From contig JAUIAD010000012.1 in NCBI GenBank assembly GCA_030425685.1, positions 34,768 through 98,767 on the forward strand: DNA of 64,000 bases, written 5' to 3'. The position numbers were made by a program, and so were the translations under genes. The notes beneath the pieces are model-generated. The model made no database searches, was not told the DNA's origin, and saw only the letters and a list, made by a program, of their open reading frames with translations. Positions 35,515 to 45,585 of this stretch are shown piece after piece. Each line of letters starts with the position of its first letter. Position 1 is the first letter of the stretch. The stretch comes from Gammaproteobacteria bacterium. Lineage in GTDB: Bacteria; Pseudomonadota; Gammaproteobacteria; Coxiellales; Coxiellaceae.

Positions 35515-36408
35515 TTAAATTGCAAGCTGAAGATACCACTCACGCAAAGCTTTTGACATTTGGTCAGGAACTGACTCTTGCGCAAAATGCAAAGCATCTT
35601 GTAGAGCAACTAAAGTTAAATTTTTCAGGTGTTCCTTGCCCCACTCGATGGTTTCCATGGTGGTGATAAAGCCAGGTACTGCATACATCATCAACTTTGG
35701 CAAACTACTTTGCTGCAGCCATTTAGAGTAGGTCTCGATAGAACTGACCACCTCTGACTCTTCTTCACCCAAAGGCAACTCTTGAATATACTGCCATAAT
35801 GGCTTACGACTTTCCGGGGTTGGAAAGGGTTCTGAATAGCGCGCTATTTCTTCAGCGCTCAGCTTACGTAACACACCGTTAGGCAGCAGCTTATTCACCA
35901 AATAATTTTGCTCAACAATCGCGCGGTAACTGGCACCCGGGCGATTTAATAACGTTGCCAGTTGTTTAACCGGCAATGACAGCATATCCCAATCCGTGGT
36001 CGGACGGATATGCGATTCCAAAAACGCCAAGCCTTTTATATTGCTTTCGTGTCGACAGGCATAGTTAAAACCAATAATAGATCCCCAACCATGCATCACA
36101 AGAGTAATATTTTTAAGGTTTAATGCCTTTATAAAAGCTTCAACATAATTAATATGATCTAAAAAAGTGTAGCCGATATCCGGCTTATCCGAATGCCCCA
36201 TCCCAATAAGATCCAAGGCAATACAATGAGCTTTATCCGCTAGACAGGGGATAATGTTACGCCACAAATAAGATGAAGTTGGCATACCATGAATAAACAG
36301 CACAGGATCACCTGATCCCTGCTCAATGTAGTGCATCTTGGAACCTAGGGCGTTGGCAAAGTGGGAGGGGTAATTACACTCCGCTGACACTGCTCCTTGA
36401 GTCTCCAT
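35515..36408 (-). CDS. Haloalkane-dehalogenase-like alpha/beta hydrolase with altered active site
   Basis: The 297-residue protein aligns well with DhaA/LinB haloalkane dehalogenases, including HGxPTSSYLWRNIIP, IGMGHSDKP and LHFAQES. Key residues differ: the nucleophilic Asp in HDWGS is Gly107 (codon GGT), and the halide-binding Asn in HGNP is Met42. The base His274, acid Glu131 and Trp108 remain. It is therefore unlikely to dehalogenate and may be a pseudoenzyme or have another role. The longest frame starts upstream, but ATG 36408 has AAGGAG seven bases before it. It overlaps the 3' end of the glutamate dehydrogenase gene by 35 bp, so the two are co-transcribed. Confidence 0.85.
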   Translation of the reverse strand: METQGAVSAECNYPSHFANALGSKMHYIEQGSGDPVLFIHGMPTSSYLWRNIIPCLADKAHCIALDLIGMGHSDKPDIGYTFLDHINYVEAFIKALNLKNITLVMHGWGSIIGFNYACRHESNIKGLAFLESHIRPTTDWDMLSLPVKQLATLLNRPGASYRAIVEQNYLVNKLLPNGVLRKLSAEEIARYSEPFPTPESRKPLWQYIQELPLGEEESEVVSSIETYSKWLQQSSLPKLMMYAVPGFITTMETIEWGKEHLKNLTLVALQDALHFAQESVPDQMSKALREWYLQLAI

Positions 36409-39400
36409 CGTCCTTCTCCTTTTCCATCGTACTCGACTGTTGATGCGCATTCCTAACACTGGTACTCGTCTGCGCTAAATCAAGTAACTCCCTTAGGGCA
36501 ACGAATAATATAGCAAATTCTTTCGCTTCTAGACTGCGTAAGTCCGTCAAAATAGATTGCCAGCGTAAAATTGCATCTTCGTGCCAGGCAAACCAGGCAT
36601 TGATTTTACCCGGAATACTACGCGCTTTGCTACCCAAAAGCACACCAACGGTCAATTCACGCTGAATCCAGTCCAAATCACCTTTATACGCGGCTTTAGC
36701 TAAAACCGACCAACGATTTGAAACCGGGTATGCGTTAATTTGATCGCGAAACCATAATAGGTCTAAGCGGTCGACTAACATAAAGTAAATCTTTGCCACA
36801 CGGAAGACTTCAACATCATGCGCCGTGGCGGCTTCAACAATATTTAATGCATGGTATATGGGGCTAGTGCTTGCTACCTTTAGAGCGATATCTTCTGGAA
36901 TACCTTTTTCGACCAGCGAAGCTGTTTGTTCCTCTAAACGGGCTTTATCGGCACCCAGTAATAGCTTCGGCAAACGTTTGAATAAGTTACTGACATGACT
37001 CGAAAATTCGCCAATACTGCTTTCAATATCTATCTGCTCGCGACGATTACGTAAAAACCATCGTGTCGCCCGCCGTACTAAACGTACCGCTTCGAGCATC
37101 ATATTGTATTGCACCTCAGTTTCTACTTGATAGTCCAAGGACTCGATCGCTGTATAAAAACCTTGTAAATCAAATACCTTAGAAGCGGTCATATAAGCGC
37201 GAATGATCGCTGAGATGGAAGCACCCGTTTCATCCTGCATTTGATAAACATAGGCAATACCCATTTCAGAGACCAACGAGTTACTCACCTCGGTGGCAAT
37301 AATATCATTGGCCAAGTAATGTGATCTCATTTGCTTAGCATAGCGCTGTCGCAATGCGGTTGGAAACGCATTCTCGACCATGCCACATAAGTAGGCATCA
37401 TCAACCAAATCAGTATTGATAATTTCGTCTTTTAAAATATTTTTACTATAGGCCAATAATACTGACAACTCCGGTCGCGTCATCCCTTTATCCATCGAAC
37501 GACGTTCTAAAATCGCTTTATCGGTTGGCAAAAATTCTAATTCACGATCAAGCTTGCCCGCTTTTTCTTGCGCTTGAATATAGCGCATATACAGACCTAA
37601 ATGTTTAGACGATGAATGTGCGGCAATACTAATCACTTGGTTTTGCTGATAGTTATCTTGCAATACCAATGACGCTACTTCATCTGTCATTTCAACCATT
37701 AACGCATTACGTTGCTTATTAGTTAAATCACCTGCTGATACTAAGCCATTTAAAAGGATCTTGATATTAACTTCATGATCCGAGCAATCAACACCAGCGG
37801 AATTATCAATAAAGTCGGTATTTAAACGCCCGCCTGCCATTTCATATTCGACACGCCCTAGTTGCGTTAAACCAAGGTTGCCGCCTTCACTGACAACACG
37901 TGCGCGCACATCTTTACCATCAACACGAACAGCATCATTACTGCGGTCACCCACTTCAGCATGGGTTTCTGTACTGGCTTTAACGTAAGTACCAATACCA
38001 CCATTCCACAACAAGTCAACCGGCGCTTTTAAAATAGTTTGAATCAATTCACTGGGCACCATGCGTTCTTTATCGGTATCCAACAAAGCACGTACTTCGG
38101 AGGATAAATAAATCGCTTTGGCCGAACGAGAAAACACACCGCCACCCGCAGAAATCAACGAGCGATCATAGTCATTCCATGAAGAGCGTGGCAATTCAAA
38201 TAAACGCTTGCGTTCAGTAAAACTAGCCTTTGCATCAGGATTGGGATCCAAAAAGATATGCATATGGTTAAATGCCGCAACGAGTTTAATATGCGGCGAC
38301 ATCAACATGCCATTACCAAACACATCACCACTCATATCACCAATGCCGACGACAGTGATCTCAGTTTTGTCGACATTAACACCAAAATTTTGGAAATGAC
38401 GTTCGGCTGACACCCAGGCGCCACGCGCGGTAATAGCCATTTTTTTATGGTCATAACCGGTGGAACCACCAGAGGCAAAAGCATCACCCAACCAATAGTT
38501 ACGCTCAATGGCAATTCTATTGGCAATATCAGAAAAAGTAGCCGTGCCCTTGTCAGCCGCAACAACGATATAAGGGTCATGACCGTCATAACAAACCGTA
38601 TTGTCAGAAGTGACTATCTCACCATTTTCCAAGTTGTCGGTAACATCAAGTAAGCCACGTATAAAGTTTTCGTAACAAGCAATACCCTCTTGCAAAATCT
38701 CTTCACGTGAACCATCAGGCGGTAAACATTTTGGATAAAAACCCCCTTTAGCACCCGCGGGGATAATCAAGGCATTTTTAACCTGCTGTGCTTTCATTAG
38801 CCCTAGCACTTCTGTTCTAAAATCTTCACGGCGATCGGACCAACGGATACCACCACGCGCAACTTTCGCATAACGCAAATGCACACCTTCGAAATGTGGC
38901 GAATAGACAAAAATTTCATAACTGGGTAATGGTAACGGCAACTCAGGAATTGTTTTCGGGTCTAACTTAAAGGATAAATATTCTTTTGGCTTTTTCTGCT
39001 CTGTTACCTGAAAGAAGTTAGTACGCAGCGTCGCATGGATCAGGTCTAAATAACGGCGTAAGATACGATCCTCATCTAAAATGGCGACTTCATCTAAGGC
39101 TTTCTCAATTTGTAATTCAACTTCTTCCTGCAGATTGCTGGCTCGTTTTTTTAAAGCTGGGTCAAAACGGATTTTAAATAATTCTACTAGCAAACGGGCA
39201 ATAAGTTTATTACCAATAAGGGTGCTAGCAATATACTGCTCACTGAAGGTAAAACCAATTTGGCGAAAATACTTGGTATAAGCCCGCAAGACACTAACTT
39301 CGCGCCAGTTCATTTCTGCTTCTAAGACTAAACGGTTAAAAGCGTCATTCTCAGCTTCACCCATCCAGATCATTTGGAAAGCTTCTTGGAAAATTAATTT

Positions 39401-41305
39401 AACATCATCAACTTCGAAGGTGGGCTCTTTTGACGAGTAACGCATTTCAAAGTCATTAATCCAAATCTTTTCTTTTGACTTTAAGGTAATAAGATAAGGC
39501 TGCTCACCAATCACTCGTAGCCCCATATTCTCTAGCATCGGCAACGCATCCGATAGGGGAACAGTGTTATTACGACGGTATAATTTAAAACGAATAGCAT
39601 CTTTAGCGGCCCCGACCGGACGGTAAAAACTCATCCCAAGTAATAAGTCATTTTCCGGCAAGTTCTCAATATGATCGATATCAAAAACGGCAGAACGCGG
39701 CTCAAAAACTTCGCGATAACCGGCGGGAAAGCCATAGCGATAGCGAGAAACTAATTCATTGCCCTGCTCTTCACCATAACGTTCAATCAGCTGTTGATAC
39801 AAACTATCTTGCCAAGATTCCGAAATACCAACAATTTTCTCTTCAAGTTCCGCGGCATCAAGACTGACTTCTTTAGACGGATCAATACGCACAACATAGT
39901 GAATACGCGCTAAAATTGATTCTGAGACATACGTACTATAGGTAATATCCCAAGCGTTATAGCGTTCTTGCAAAATATCTTTTATCTGTCCAACCAAATC
40001 GGTGTTAAAGTTTTCACGTGGTACATACACCAAAAATGAAATAAAGCGCCCGTAAGCATCTTGGCGTGCAAACAATCGCGTGCAGCGACGTTCCTGCATA
40101 TGCAGTATACCCGAACAAATCTCAAAGAGTTCGTCTTTCGTTGCCTGCATTAAATCGTCACGTGGCAGGGTAGCAAGAATATTCAATAAATCCTTCGCCG
40201 CATGCGAACCCATCGGCAAACCTGATTTTTTAAGAACAGAGGTAACACGATGACGTAAAAATGGAATATTACGTGGGTCCATACGGTACGCTTCAGAAGT
40301 ATACAAACCGATAAACCGACGCTCGCCGATTAAATTACCTTCTTCATCAAAGCGCTTAACCCCAACATAATCGGTATAAGCGGCACGATGCACCGTTGCC
40401 ATGGTATTGGTTTTTGAAATAATTAAAATCTGATCTTTAGATAAGGCTAGCTTACGCGCTTGCTCTGGCATCTGCGAATATTGGCGCAACATTTTACTAT
40501 GGGTTTCATCACGCAATACCCCCAAACCGGAGTCAGGAATTAATTGCAAGGCCATATCGTCACCCTCACCAATAATGGTGTAATCACGAAAGCCCAGAAA
40601 GGTAAAATGATCTTTCAACAGCCATTGCAAGAATGATTTTGATTCATTCACTTCAGCCGGTGCTTGATTCATTTTGCTGGCATCAAGTTCCTTAATGGCT
40701 TGCTCAAGGCGGTTTTGCATCGGCTTCCAGTCATCAACCGCTGAACGCACATCGTTTAAAACACGAATTAAATTATTTTTAATGCGTGTTAATACTTGGC
40801 GGTCAGTTTGTCGATCAATTTCCATATGAATAGGCGCTTCGTAAGTATGCCCCCCTTCAGCAGGCGCATAATAAGGCAAGACATTTACAATCGTATCTGT
40901 TTTATCACGCTCAACTTTTACCCCACCACTGTGGACCATAAGATGCATGGTTAAATTCATGCGATTAATTTCCATTCGCATGGTATCAACGAGGAATGGC
41001 ATATCGGCGGTAGCAATTTGAATAATGGTATGCGTTGACTGCCAACCATATTCTTCAAAGCGAGGATTAAATACTTTTACTTTTAACTCATCCGGTGCTC
41101 GCCGAAGCATCAGTTCCCAATGTGAAAAGGCAGAACCATATAAATCTTCCAACGAGCGGTTTTTAAAATCCGCCAGCGGCATATGACTATAATATAGTTT
41201 GATAAATTTTATAAATAAGGGAGCCTGTTCTTGTGAAACTTGACGCTTAGCATAATCGACTAGTTCTTCAATTATTGTATGAGAGGTGACATTTTTTGCA
41301 CACAT
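36374..41305 (-). CDS. gdhB: NAD-specific glutamate dehydrogenase, large (~180 kDa) type
   Basis: This enzyme oxidises glutamate to 2-oxoglutarate and ammonia with NAD. The 1643-residue protein has the length of the Pseudomonas/Streptomyces large class, with an N-terminal region containing ACT-like segments. The catalytic domain has GGIRWSDRREDFRTEVLGLMKAQ and VKNALIIPAGAKGGFYPK, then a Rossmann segment with VGIGDMSGDVFGNGM. A long C-terminal helical region follows. In intracellular Legionellales amino acids are main carbon sources, so glutamate catabolism feeding the TCA cycle is plausible. A hydrolase-like gene overlaps its end. Confidence 0.96.
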   Translation of the reverse strand: MCAKNVTSHTIIEELVDYAKRQVSQEQAPLFIKFIKLYYSHMPLADFKNRSLEDLYGSAFSHWELMLRRAPDELKVKVFNPRFEEYGWQSTHTIIQIATADMPFLVDTMRMEINRMNLTMHLMVHSGGVKVERDKTDTIVNVLPYYAPAEGGHTYEAPIHMEIDRQTDRQVLTRIKNNLIRVLNDVRSAVDDWKPMQNRLEQAIKELDASKMNQAPAEVNESKSFLQWLLKDHFTFLGFRDYTIIGEGDDMALQLIPDSGLGVLRDETHSKMLRQYSQMPEQARKLALSKDQILIISKTNTMATVHRAAYTDYVGVKRFDEEGNLIGERRFIGLYTSEAYRMDPRNIPFLRHRVTSVLKKSGLPMGSHAAKDLLNILATLPRDDLMQATKDELFEICSGILHMQERRCTRLFARQDAYGRFISFLVYVPRENFNTDLVGQIKDILQERYNAWDITYSTYVSESILARIHYVVRIDPSKEVSLDAAELEEKIVGISESWQDSLYQQLIERYGEEQGNELVSRYRYGFPAGYREVFEPRSAVFDIDHIENLPENDLLLGMSFYRPVGAAKDAIRFKLYRRNNTVPLSDALPMLENMGLRVIGEQPYLITLKSKEKIWINDFEMRYSSKEPTFEVDDVKLIFQEAFQMIWMGEAENDAFNRLVLEAEMNWREVSVLRAYTKYFRQIGFTFSEQYIASTLIGNKLIARLLVELFKIRFDPALKKRASNLQEEVELQIEKALDEVAILDEDRILRRYLDLIHATLRTNFFQVTEQKKPKEYLSFKLDPKTIPELPLPLPSYEIFVYSPHFEGVHLRYAKVARGGIRWSDRREDFRTEVLGLMKAQQVKNALIIPAGAKGGFYPKCLPPDGSREEILQEGIACYENFIRGLLDVTDNLENGEIVTSDNTVCYDGHDPYIVVAADKGTATFSDIANRIAIERNYWLGDAFASGGSTGYDHKKMAITARGAWVSAERHFQNFGVNVDKTEITVVGIGDMSGDVFGNGMLMSPHIKLVAAFNHMHIFLDPNPDAKASFTERKRLFELPRSSWNDYDRSLISAGGGVFSRSAKAIYLSSEVRALLDTDKERMVPSELIQTILKAPVDLLWNGGIGTYVKASTETHAEVGDRSNDAVRVDGKDVRARVVSEGGNLGLTQLGRVEYEMAGGRLNTDFIDNSAGVDCSDHEVNIKILLNGLVSAGDLTNKQRNALMVEMTDEVASLVLQDNYQQNQVISIAAHSSSKHLGLYMRYIQAQEKAGKLDRELEFLPTDKAILERRSMDKGMTRPELSVLLAYSKNILKDEIINTDLVDDAYLCGMVENAFPTALRQRYAKQMRSHYLANDIIATEVSNSLVSEMGIAYVYQMQDETGASISAIIRAYMTASKVFDLQGFYTAIESLDYQVETEVQYNMMLEAVRLVRRATRWFLRNRREQIDIESSIGEFSSHVSNLFKRLPKLLLGADKARLEEQTASLVEKGIPEDIALKVASTSPIYHALNIVEAATAHDVEVFRVAKIYFMLVDRLDLLWFRDQINAYPVSNRWSVLAKAAYKGDLDWIQRELTVGVLLGSKARSIPGKINAWFAWHEDAILRWQSILTDLRSLEAKEFAILFVALRELLDLAQTSTSVRNAHQQSSTMEKEKDDGDSRSSVSGV

Positions 41306-41865
41306 TGATTATTCGTCCAGTTCTCTTGTCTCATATAATATCATAGTACATGAGATAATTATTTTGTCATTATTTGTGTATGAAAAATGCTCTTTTAGAG
41401 CAAAATTAAGTCAGATGACGTCTAAAATCCTTAGCCTAAGCTTATAGAGAGGTTTTGTATCATTCAATTTTTTACAATGTTGGTATTATCCAGTCAATAC
41501 CATTTAACTATTTCTTTAAAAAAAGAAAACTATCACTTGTTATTTTCAATTAGAAAAAATTTAACGCATTTTAGCATGCAAATAACAAAATAGTAACAGG
41601 AGTTTCTTACTTGTGTAGTCACTTATTCCCAGCGGTGATTTTAAACAAGAGGAAAAGAGTACTTCCTTTACATTACCAATGGGCAAGCGCAGTAACTTTA
41701 GGAAATTTAATCAGCAAACGACAATACTTTATCTATAAATTAATAAAGTATACACTGCAATTTGCTCACTTAAATTGCTATTTTAGGCTTTTGTAGAATA
41801 TTTACTGTATTTTTGCAATGATCTATTTTTGAACTTTTGGTGCGTAAATTACGGATAGCGCACTG

Positions 41866-41898
41866 TTTAATATTTTCTTAATTATTTTTAAACATAAA
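41866..41898 (+). promoter_or_regulatory. PmrA-like box and -10 element upstream of the regulator gene
   Basis: TTAAT at 41867-41871 and TTAAT at 41878-41882 are separated by ATTTTC, six bases. This is close to the full published PmrA consensus. Ten bases later CATAAA (41893-41898) can serve as a weak -10. The promoter would give a leader of about 225 nt for the response regulator, suggesting autoregulation. Confidence 0.55.
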
Positions 41899-41969
41899 TA
41901 CACCCGAATGAAATTATTTTAGTTGATTCAAGGTAAATAAAGCTCTAGAATCTAAATCTTAAACAGACA

Positions 41970-42062
41970 CTTAAGTAATTCCCAGGAAGGCCCAGCTGTC
42001 TATTCATAAGACATGCTACACGACGCGTAAACGGATGTACACGCCTTAAGTAGTTATCCAGG
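41970..42062 (+). repeat. Imperfect direct repeat in the leader of the regulator gene
   Basis: CTTAAGTAATTCCCAGG (41970-41986) recurs as CTTAAGTAGTTATCCAGG (42045-42062), 75 bases apart. The repeats lie downstream of the PmrA-like box. They might be further regulator sites (they contain TTAAG, the enterobacterial PmrA half-site) or structural parts of the leader. Confidence 0.55.
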
Positions 42063-42130
42063 CTACCACATAATGGAATATCGTGGACTAACTTAGTAAG
42101 GACACTCATCAAATCATAAGGTGATAGACG

Positions 42131-42799
42131 ATGAGAGTACTATTAGTTGAAGACGACGAATTTTTAGGTGACGGGATACGCACTGGGCTAAAACATTACG
42201 GACACACCATTGATTGGATAAAAGATGGACGTGCTGCAGCTGATGTGATCTCCTCTAACCATGAAACCTTTGATATTATTGTCCTAGATATTGGCCTACC
42301 TAAGCTCTCTGGCTTGAGCGTTTTAAAACTTATCCGCGAACGCAATATCACAACACCAGTTGTGCTTTTAACTGCACGCGATACTGTTGATGACCGCGTT
42401 AATGGTCTTGACGCAGGTGCCGATGACTATCTAACAAAACCTTTTGATTTAGATGAATTATGTGCTCGCATGCGCGCCATGCAACGCCGATCCAAGTCGC
42501 GCGCTAAGCCTATTATTACCTACGGTGATATTACCCTGGATCCTGCTTCACATATTGTCTCTTTCAAAACAGAGAAAGTATTGATTTCTCGGCGCGAATT
42601 CTCACTATTGCAGAAGCTACTTGAAAACACAGGTCGCGTAATTTCTCGTGAACAGCTTAACCAAACGCTTTATGGCTGGAGTGAGAATATCGATAGTAAT
42701 GCTTTAGAAGTACATATCCACAACCTTCGCAAGCGTTTTGGCTCTAAACTAATCCGCACTATTCGAGGTGTAGGTTATATGGTTGAAAAGATCGAATGA
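42131..42799 (+). CDS. pmrA: OmpR-family response regulator, QseB/PmrA type
   Basis: The 222-residue protein has a receiver domain with the acidic pair in LLVEDDEFLGDG, phospho-acceptor Asp in IIVLDIGLPKLSG (about residue 53), Thr in LLTARD and Lys in DDYLTKPFD. It also has a C-terminal winged helix with LISRREFSLLQKLLENTGRVISREQL and the SNALEVHIHNLRKRF recognition region typical of QseB/PmrA. In Legionella and Coxiella the PmrA orthologue controls many Dot/Icm effector genes. The naming rests on similarity and on PmrA-like boxes in this window. It overlaps the kinase by 4 bp (ATGA). Confidence 0.85.
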   Translation: MRVLLVEDDEFLGDGIRTGLKHYGHTIDWIKDGRAAADVISSNHETFDIIVLDIGLPKLSGLSVLKLIRERNITTPVVLLTARDTVDDRVNGLDAGADDYLTKPFDLDELCARMRAMQRRSKSRAKPIITYGDITLDPASHIVSFKTEKVLISRREFSLLQKLLENTGRVISREQLNQTLYGWSENIDSNALEVHIHNLRKRFGSKLIRTIRGVGYMVEKIE

Positions 42800-44226
42800 C
42801 CTCATCGATCCGAACCTTTTTATTAATCAACCTATTACTGAGCGTCACTTTAATTATATCGTTAGCTATCATTGGGAACCTTTTCTTAGCCCATAAAGAT
42901 ATAAAAATACAGCTCGACGCTCAGCTGGTACACGACACCCTGCAGATGAAGGCACTATTTAGTGACTTTGGACGCGGCAAGCGCAATCTAAAATCTGTAC
43001 AGAAAAATTTAGATGCGCCAATCAACAATGACTTAAGACACACCTACCACTCTGATCATGCTAAGATGGCACTCACCAATAGAGAGAAGATGGCCATCAC
43101 ATCAGTACAAAGGAACTTAAAGTTTCAAATTTGGAGTGAAGATGGCAGGCTGATTTTACATTCGAAAAATACGCCTCGTATTCCCCTATCAAACGGTAAA
43201 GATGGCTTAACCAATCTATGGCTCGACAATACCTCCTGGCGCGTTAATACCATTTACGACCCAAATACAGAGCTCACCTTTATGGTTGCAGAGCAGTCAA
43301 ATTATAGACAAACTCTTGAAAATCAACTGACTAAAGACTCTATCTTTATTATGCTGATTGCTTATCCATTTCTTGGCTTATTGGTATGGATTATCGTTGG
43401 TCGCGGATTAGACACATTGAAAAAAGTGGCCAAAGAAGTACGTCACCGCGCCCCAACCTTTTTGGAGCCCGTAGATCTAGAGTCAGTCCCTATTGAAATT
43501 GAGCCATTGGTCAAGGAACTTAATAGCCTATTTGTTCGCTTGCAGGATGCTTTTTTCCGTGAAAAACGTTTTACTGCTGATGCAGCCCATGAGCTAAGAA
43601 CTCCGCTTGCCGCTTTAAATACGCATACACAAATCGCTCTACGCGCCAAAGAACCCAAAGAACGTAAAGACGCCCTCCTTAAAGTACTTGCGGGCGTAAA
43701 CCGCGGCACCCATGTGGTGCAGCAACTGTTAACGCTCAATCGCATGACGCCAGAAGCACACAAAGAGAAGGCTGTAGAGTTTGACCTTAGCAAAGAAGCA
43801 ACTGATATTGCCGCACAGCTCGCCCCAGAAGCGATTGCCAAATATATTGACCTTGAATTAATTGCCCCAGAAGAACACCCAATGATGATGGGACAACCTA
43901 CCGCCATCGGTATTCTTATTCGCAACCTGATCGATAACGCCATTCGTTATTCCCCTGAACACGCTAAAGTTGTTATTAAAATTTCGCAGGATGACACTCA
44001 CGTTACTCTGCAAGTCATTGATAATGGGCCCGGTATTCCCGAAGAACTACGTGAACGCGTTTTTGAACGTTTCTTTCGTGTTATCGGCACTAAAGCATCG
44101 GGCAGTGGCTTAGGCTTAGGTATTGTTTTACAAATCATTAAGCTACACAACGGCGAGTTTAAGCTAGAAACCTCAGAAGGCGGGCAAGGCTTGGATTTTC
44201 AAGTTATCTTTCCAAAACAACAGTAA
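42796..44226 (+). CDS. pmrB: Sensor histidine kinase, QseC/PmrB type
   Basis: The 476-residue inner-membrane kinase has TM1 (about residues 9-28), a periplasmic sensor of about 150 residues and TM2 (about 178-198). These are followed by a HAMP-like linker, the H-box FTADAAHELRTPLAAL, the N-box NLIDNAIRYSPE, and G-boxes DNGPGIPEEL and GSGLGLGIV. All residues needed for autophosphorylation are present. It is translationally coupled to the response regulator. The signal is not known; PmrB/QseC relatives sense pH, metals or host hormones. Confidence 0.93.
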   Translation: MTSSIRTFLLINLLLSVTLIISLAIIGNLFLAHKDIKIQLDAQLVHDTLQMKALFSDFGRGKRNLKSVQKNLDAPINNDLRHTYHSDHAKMALTNREKMAITSVQRNLKFQIWSEDGRLILHSKNTPRIPLSNGKDGLTNLWLDNTSWRVNTIYDPNTELTFMVAEQSNYRQTLENQLTKDSIFIMLIAYPFLGLLVWIIVGRGLDTLKKVAKEVRHRAPTFLEPVDLESVPIEIEPLVKELNSLFVRLQDAFFREKRFTADAAHELRTPLAALNTHTQIALRAKEPKERKDALLKVLAGVNRGTHVVQQLLTLNRMTPEAHKEKAVEFDLSKEATDIAAQLAPEAIAKYIDLELIAPEEHPMMMGQPTAIGILIRNLIDNAIRYSPEHAKVVIKISQDDTHVTLQVIDNGPGIPEELRERVFERFFRVIGTKASGSGLGLGIVLQIIKLHNGEFKLETSEGGQGLDFQVIFPKQQ

Positions 44227-44328
44227 TTTACCCAACTGTGGGCAATTAAATTGGGGCTACTCTACCACTCCTGCAGCTAATTTAGTTATAATGCTTGGCT
44301 ATTTTTAATCTTCATGGAAAGTTATGTG

Positions 44329-45579
44329 ATGCATGCACAAGATAATATTGATAAGCCAAGCCGCTCTAAAGCTGTATTTTCCTACTTGATTGTTGCGCTT
44401 TTCTTATTCTTTGAAATGGGTGTACAAGTCTCACCAAGCGTGATGACCGGGCAACTTGAAAAAGCAATGAGTATCGGCTCCTTTGGTTTAGGGTTAATGT
44501 CTGGATTTTATTTCTACACTTATACCTTAATGCAAATTCCTTCGGGAATGATTTTCGACCGCCTGCAACCACGCTATGTTATTTCTACTGCCATTCTTAT
44601 TTGCTCTTTGGGCTGCTTAGCATTTGGTTTATCTAATAACATCATTACCGGCTCGATTGGCCGGATGTTGATGGGTTTTGGCTCTGCCTTTGCTTTTGTT
44701 GCAGTATTGGTTGTGACGGCAGATTTATTTCCTAAAAAATATTTTGCTTTTATTACCGGTATAACACAAATGCTAGCTGCCTTTGGCGCAATGGCTGGCC
44801 AGATCCCACTAAGTTACACCGTTATTCATCTCGGATGGAAAACAACGATGTTTGTACTTAGCGGCATCGGCCTTGCGCTAGCAATTATTGTGTGGCTAAT
44901 TTTAAACTATAAAAAAGAAAATTTTGCCTACGAAAACTATAAAGAAAAGCTCTCATTTACTAATATAATCGGAAATCGACAGACTTGGCTAATTGCTCTT
45001 TACTCCTGCTTACTATGGGCACCCATGTCAGGGTTTGCCTCACTTTGGGGAGTGCCATTTTTAGAGCATGCCTACAACTACTCTAAACCTGAAGCAGCAC
45101 TGATTAGCTCTATGATGTGGCTCGGTCTCGCTTTAGCCAGCCCTATACTAGGTTATCTATCAACAGAGTTTAAAACACGTAACTGGCCATTGCGCCTGAG
45201 TGCGTTAATCGGATTTATTGCTTTTGGCATCTTTTTAGAGTTCCAACTTAGCTCTACAACTTTATTAATGGCCCTGGTATTTATCGCCGGTGCTGCATGC
45301 TCGGGGCAGGCTTTAGCATTTACAGTGGTGAAAGAAATTAATTCACCGAAACAACGAGCCACAGCGATTGCCTTTAATAATATGGCCGTTGTTATCTCAG
45401 GAGCTATTTTCCAACCGGCGCTTGGCCGCTTATTAGACTTTCATTGCCAAGGTGCTCTACTCCATGCTTGTGAGGCGCATCATTATCGCCTTAGCATGCT
45501 GTTAGTACTTGGGGCTTATGCAGCAGCCTTTCTTATCGCCGCTTTTTTTATTCGTGAGAGCTGGGGCTTAGGAGATTAA
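44329..45579 (+). CDS. MFS transporter
   Basis: This major facilitator has 12 predicted membrane segments and the loop 2-3 motif GMIFDRLQPRYVI (a form of the G-x-x-x-D-R-x-x-R signature). It begins with a short hydrophilic N-terminus. Two in-frame ATGs are possible; 44329 (416 residues) has GGAAAG seven bases upstream, whereas 44314 (421 residues) has none. The type is abundant in Legionella and Coxiella for uptake of metabolites. The substrate cannot be told from sequence. It follows the kinase by about 100 bp on the same strand. Confidence 0.88.
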   Translation: MHAQDNIDKPSRSKAVFSYLIVALFLFFEMGVQVSPSVMTGQLEKAMSIGSFGLGLMSGFYFYTYTLMQIPSGMIFDRLQPRYVISTAILICSLGCLAFGLSNNIITGSIGRMLMGFGSAFAFVAVLVVTADLFPKKYFAFITGITQMLAAFGAMAGQIPLSYTVIHLGWKTTMFVLSGIGLALAIIVWLILNYKKENFAYENYKEKLSFTNIIGNRQTWLIALYSCLLWAPMSGFASLWGVPFLEHAYNYSKPEAALISSMMWLGLALASPILGYLSTEFKTRNWPLRLSALIGFIAFGIFLEFQLSSTTLLMALVFIAGAACSGQALAFTVVKEINSPKQRATAIAFNNMAVVISGAIFQPALGRLLDFHCQGALLHACEAHHYRLSMLLVLGAYAAAFLIAAFFIRESWGLGD

Positions 45580-45585
45580 TATCAA

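Larger units (their letters stand above)
41306..42130. other. 825-bp intergenic region upstream of the two-component system
   Basis: It separates divergent glutamate dehydrogenase and the response regulator. It is AT-rich on the left; a PmrA-like box lies at 41866 and two imperfect copies of CTTAAGTA(A/G)TT-CCAGG at 41970-41986 and 42045-42062. A 61-codon TTG-initiated frame at 41611-41796 lacks support as a gene. The right part would be a 5' leader of over 200 nt. Confidence 0.7.

Noticed and set aside
41611..41796. A 61-codon frame between glutamate dehydrogenase and the regulator.
   Set aside because: It begins with TTG, has no clear ribosome-binding site and unusual composition; probably chance.
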